In this document: positions 13,955 through 14,657 of the stretch, in pieces
Layout of the letters: the number at the start of each line of letters is the position of its first letter
Position numbering within the stretch: the first letter of the stretch is position 1
DNA from: an uncultured Blautia sp.
Lineage (GTDB): Bacteria > Bacillota > Clostridia > Lachnospirales > Lachnospiraceae
Assembly (NCBI GenBank): GCA_934358405.1
Contig: CAKRKL010000038.1
Span: 1 to 14,657, forward strand
Direction of reading: 5' to 3'
DNA length: 14,657 bases
Notes under the pieces: model-generated
Told to the model about the DNA's origin: nothing
Seen by the model: only the letters and a program-made list of their open reading frames with translations
Databases searched by the model: none
Program-made: the position numbers and the translations under genes

Positions 13955-14657
13955 TTACAAGGTATATTGAAAGCAGGCCACTTTATGTCCAAGTTCAATT
14001 TCCTGCAGCGCAGGTACATTTTCCCTGCATTTTTCTGAACACCATCTGCATCTTTCTGCAAAAGCACAGCCCTTTCGAATCTTCAGCGGACTGGGCGGTT
14101 CCCCTTTCGGAGCTGCAATTTCTTCATTCTGATCACAGTAAACATCAAAAATAGAACCCAGGAGCATTCTGGTATAGGGATGTACCGCTTTATTCCCCAA
14201 AGTTTCGCTCTCCAGGATCTCCACTATTCTTCCCAGATACATAACTGCGATCCGCTGACTCACACTTCTCACCAATGCCAGGTCATGGCCGATAAACAAA
14301 CATCCGATCTGCTTCTCTTCCACCAGCTTAACAAGCAACCGTGCAATCTGATTCTGAATAGATACATCCAGGGCGCCAGTAGCTTCATCACAGATCAGCA
14401 GCTTTGGCTGAACAGAAATTGCACGGGCAATTGCCACTCTCTGCAGCTGTCCGCCGGAAAGTTCATGAGGATAACGGTTTACAAATTCCGGAGGAAGTCC
14501 CACTTCCTGAAGCAGTTCACCAACTTCTTTCAAGCCTTCCGATTTGCTGATTCCATCGAAGTTTCTTCTGGCTTCCATCAGATACGCACCAACCTTCATT
14601 CTTGGGCTGAACGAACTTAAAGGATCCTGAAACACCATCTGGATATTTTTGCGAAAA
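13955..14657 (-). CDS. Oligopeptide/dipeptide-type ABC transporter ATP-binding protein (partial, 5' end beyond window)
   Basis: The frame stays open to the window edge, upstream of an internal Met at 14638 (reading FRKNIQMVFQDP across it), so about 234 C-terminal residues are visible and the N-terminus with Walker A is missing. The protein is of the OppD/OppF-DppD/DppF group, powering uptake of peptides or nickel-like substrates. Visible are the Q-loop (MVFQDP), the signature LSGGQLQRVAIARA, Walker B with D-loop as LLICDEATGALD, and the H-loop GHDL. The C-terminal oligopeptide-family extension is also present, with HPYTRMLLGSI and the Cys-containing block GCAFAERCRWCSEKC. The D-loop region reads DEATGALD where most family members have DEPTSALD. 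A terminator follows, so this is the last gene of its operon. Substrate cannot be told. Its distal position and the GHKVACF ending favour the OppF-like partner. Confidence 0.9.
   Translation of the reverse strand, partial: FRKNIQMVFQDPLSSFSPRMKVGAYLMEARRNFDGISKSEGLKEVGELLQEVGLPPEFVNRYPHELSGGQLQRVAIARAISVQPKLLICDEATGALDVSIQNQIARLLVKLVEEKQIGCLFIGHDLALVRSVSQRIAVMYLGRIVEILESETLGNKAVHPYTRMLLGSIFDVYCDQNEEIAAPKGEPPSPLKIRKGCAFAERCRWCSEKCRENVPALQEIELGHKVACFQYTL

Noticed and set aside
1..14657. CRISPR array, tRNA/rRNA genes, insertion sequence or integrase/attachment sites
   Set aside because: I saw no regularly spaced repeats, transposase or integrase motifs, or tRNA-like cloverleaf and CCA ends. Almost all sequence is accounted for by coding genes and gaps under 230 bp.

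Overview
The window looks like chromosomal DNA from a low- to mid-GC Gram-positive gut-type Firmicute, most likely Lachnospiraceae (a Blautia/Ruminococcus-like relative). The reasons are strong AGGAGG-type ribosome binding sites, sigma-70/SigA-like promoters, an Opp-type ABC ATPase, a GldA-type glycerol dehydrogenase and the style of its teichoic-acid-like cluster. The taxonomic call is an inference from gene content. Every gene I accept lies on the minus strand, so the window reads biologically from right (14657) to left (1).

Right end (14657-12022): the 3' part of an oligopeptide-type ABC transporter ATPase ends at 13955 and is followed by a hairpin terminator (13881-13930). A predicted promoter then leads into a membrane-anchored MutS-family ATPase (13728-12022). 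The ATPase keeps the MutS nucleotide-binding core but shows no recognisable mismatch-recognition domain. These two genes appear functionally unrelated to the rest.

Middle (12027-10300): a good extended -10 promoter overlaps the mutS-like stop codon and drives gldA (glycerol dehydrogenase) and tagD (glycerol-3-phosphate cytidylyltransferase). The pair ends at a clear intrinsic terminator (10298-10343). TagD makes CDP-glycerol, the donor for glycerol-phosphate polymers. GldA interconverts glycerol and dihydroxyacetone and may feed or drain the glycerol pool.

Left two thirds (10264-1): a near-consensus promoter (TTGACT, 16 bp, TATAAT) starts a tightly packed operon of at least six genes with gaps or overlaps of under 20 bp. 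In order they are two large paralogous CDP-glycerol phosphotransferases (747 and about 579 aa) with an unusual QHG/RWD motif set, a compact 387-aa TagB/TagF-like transferase with the classical WHG/PRND/TDYSS motifs, a 799-aa fusion of a TagB/F-like domain to a GT4 glycosyltransferase, a 760-aa LicD nucleotidyl/phosphotransferase fused to TPR-like helical repeats, and the start of a second LicD-like protein whose catalytic motif is lost. The window edge cuts that last gene.

Taken together, TagD supplies CDP-glycerol and a battery of four TagB/F-like transferases, one GT4 domain and two LicD-type proteins assemble or decorate a glycerol-phosphate-containing surface polymer (a teichoic acid-like or phosphoglycosylated polysaccharide). 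No TagO/TagA initiation enzyme and no TagGH-type exporter lies in the window. What looks least described is the combination of QHG-type transferases, the TagF-GT4 fusion, the LicD-TPR fusion and the catalytically degenerate LicD partner in one transcription unit next to a gldA-tagD unit.
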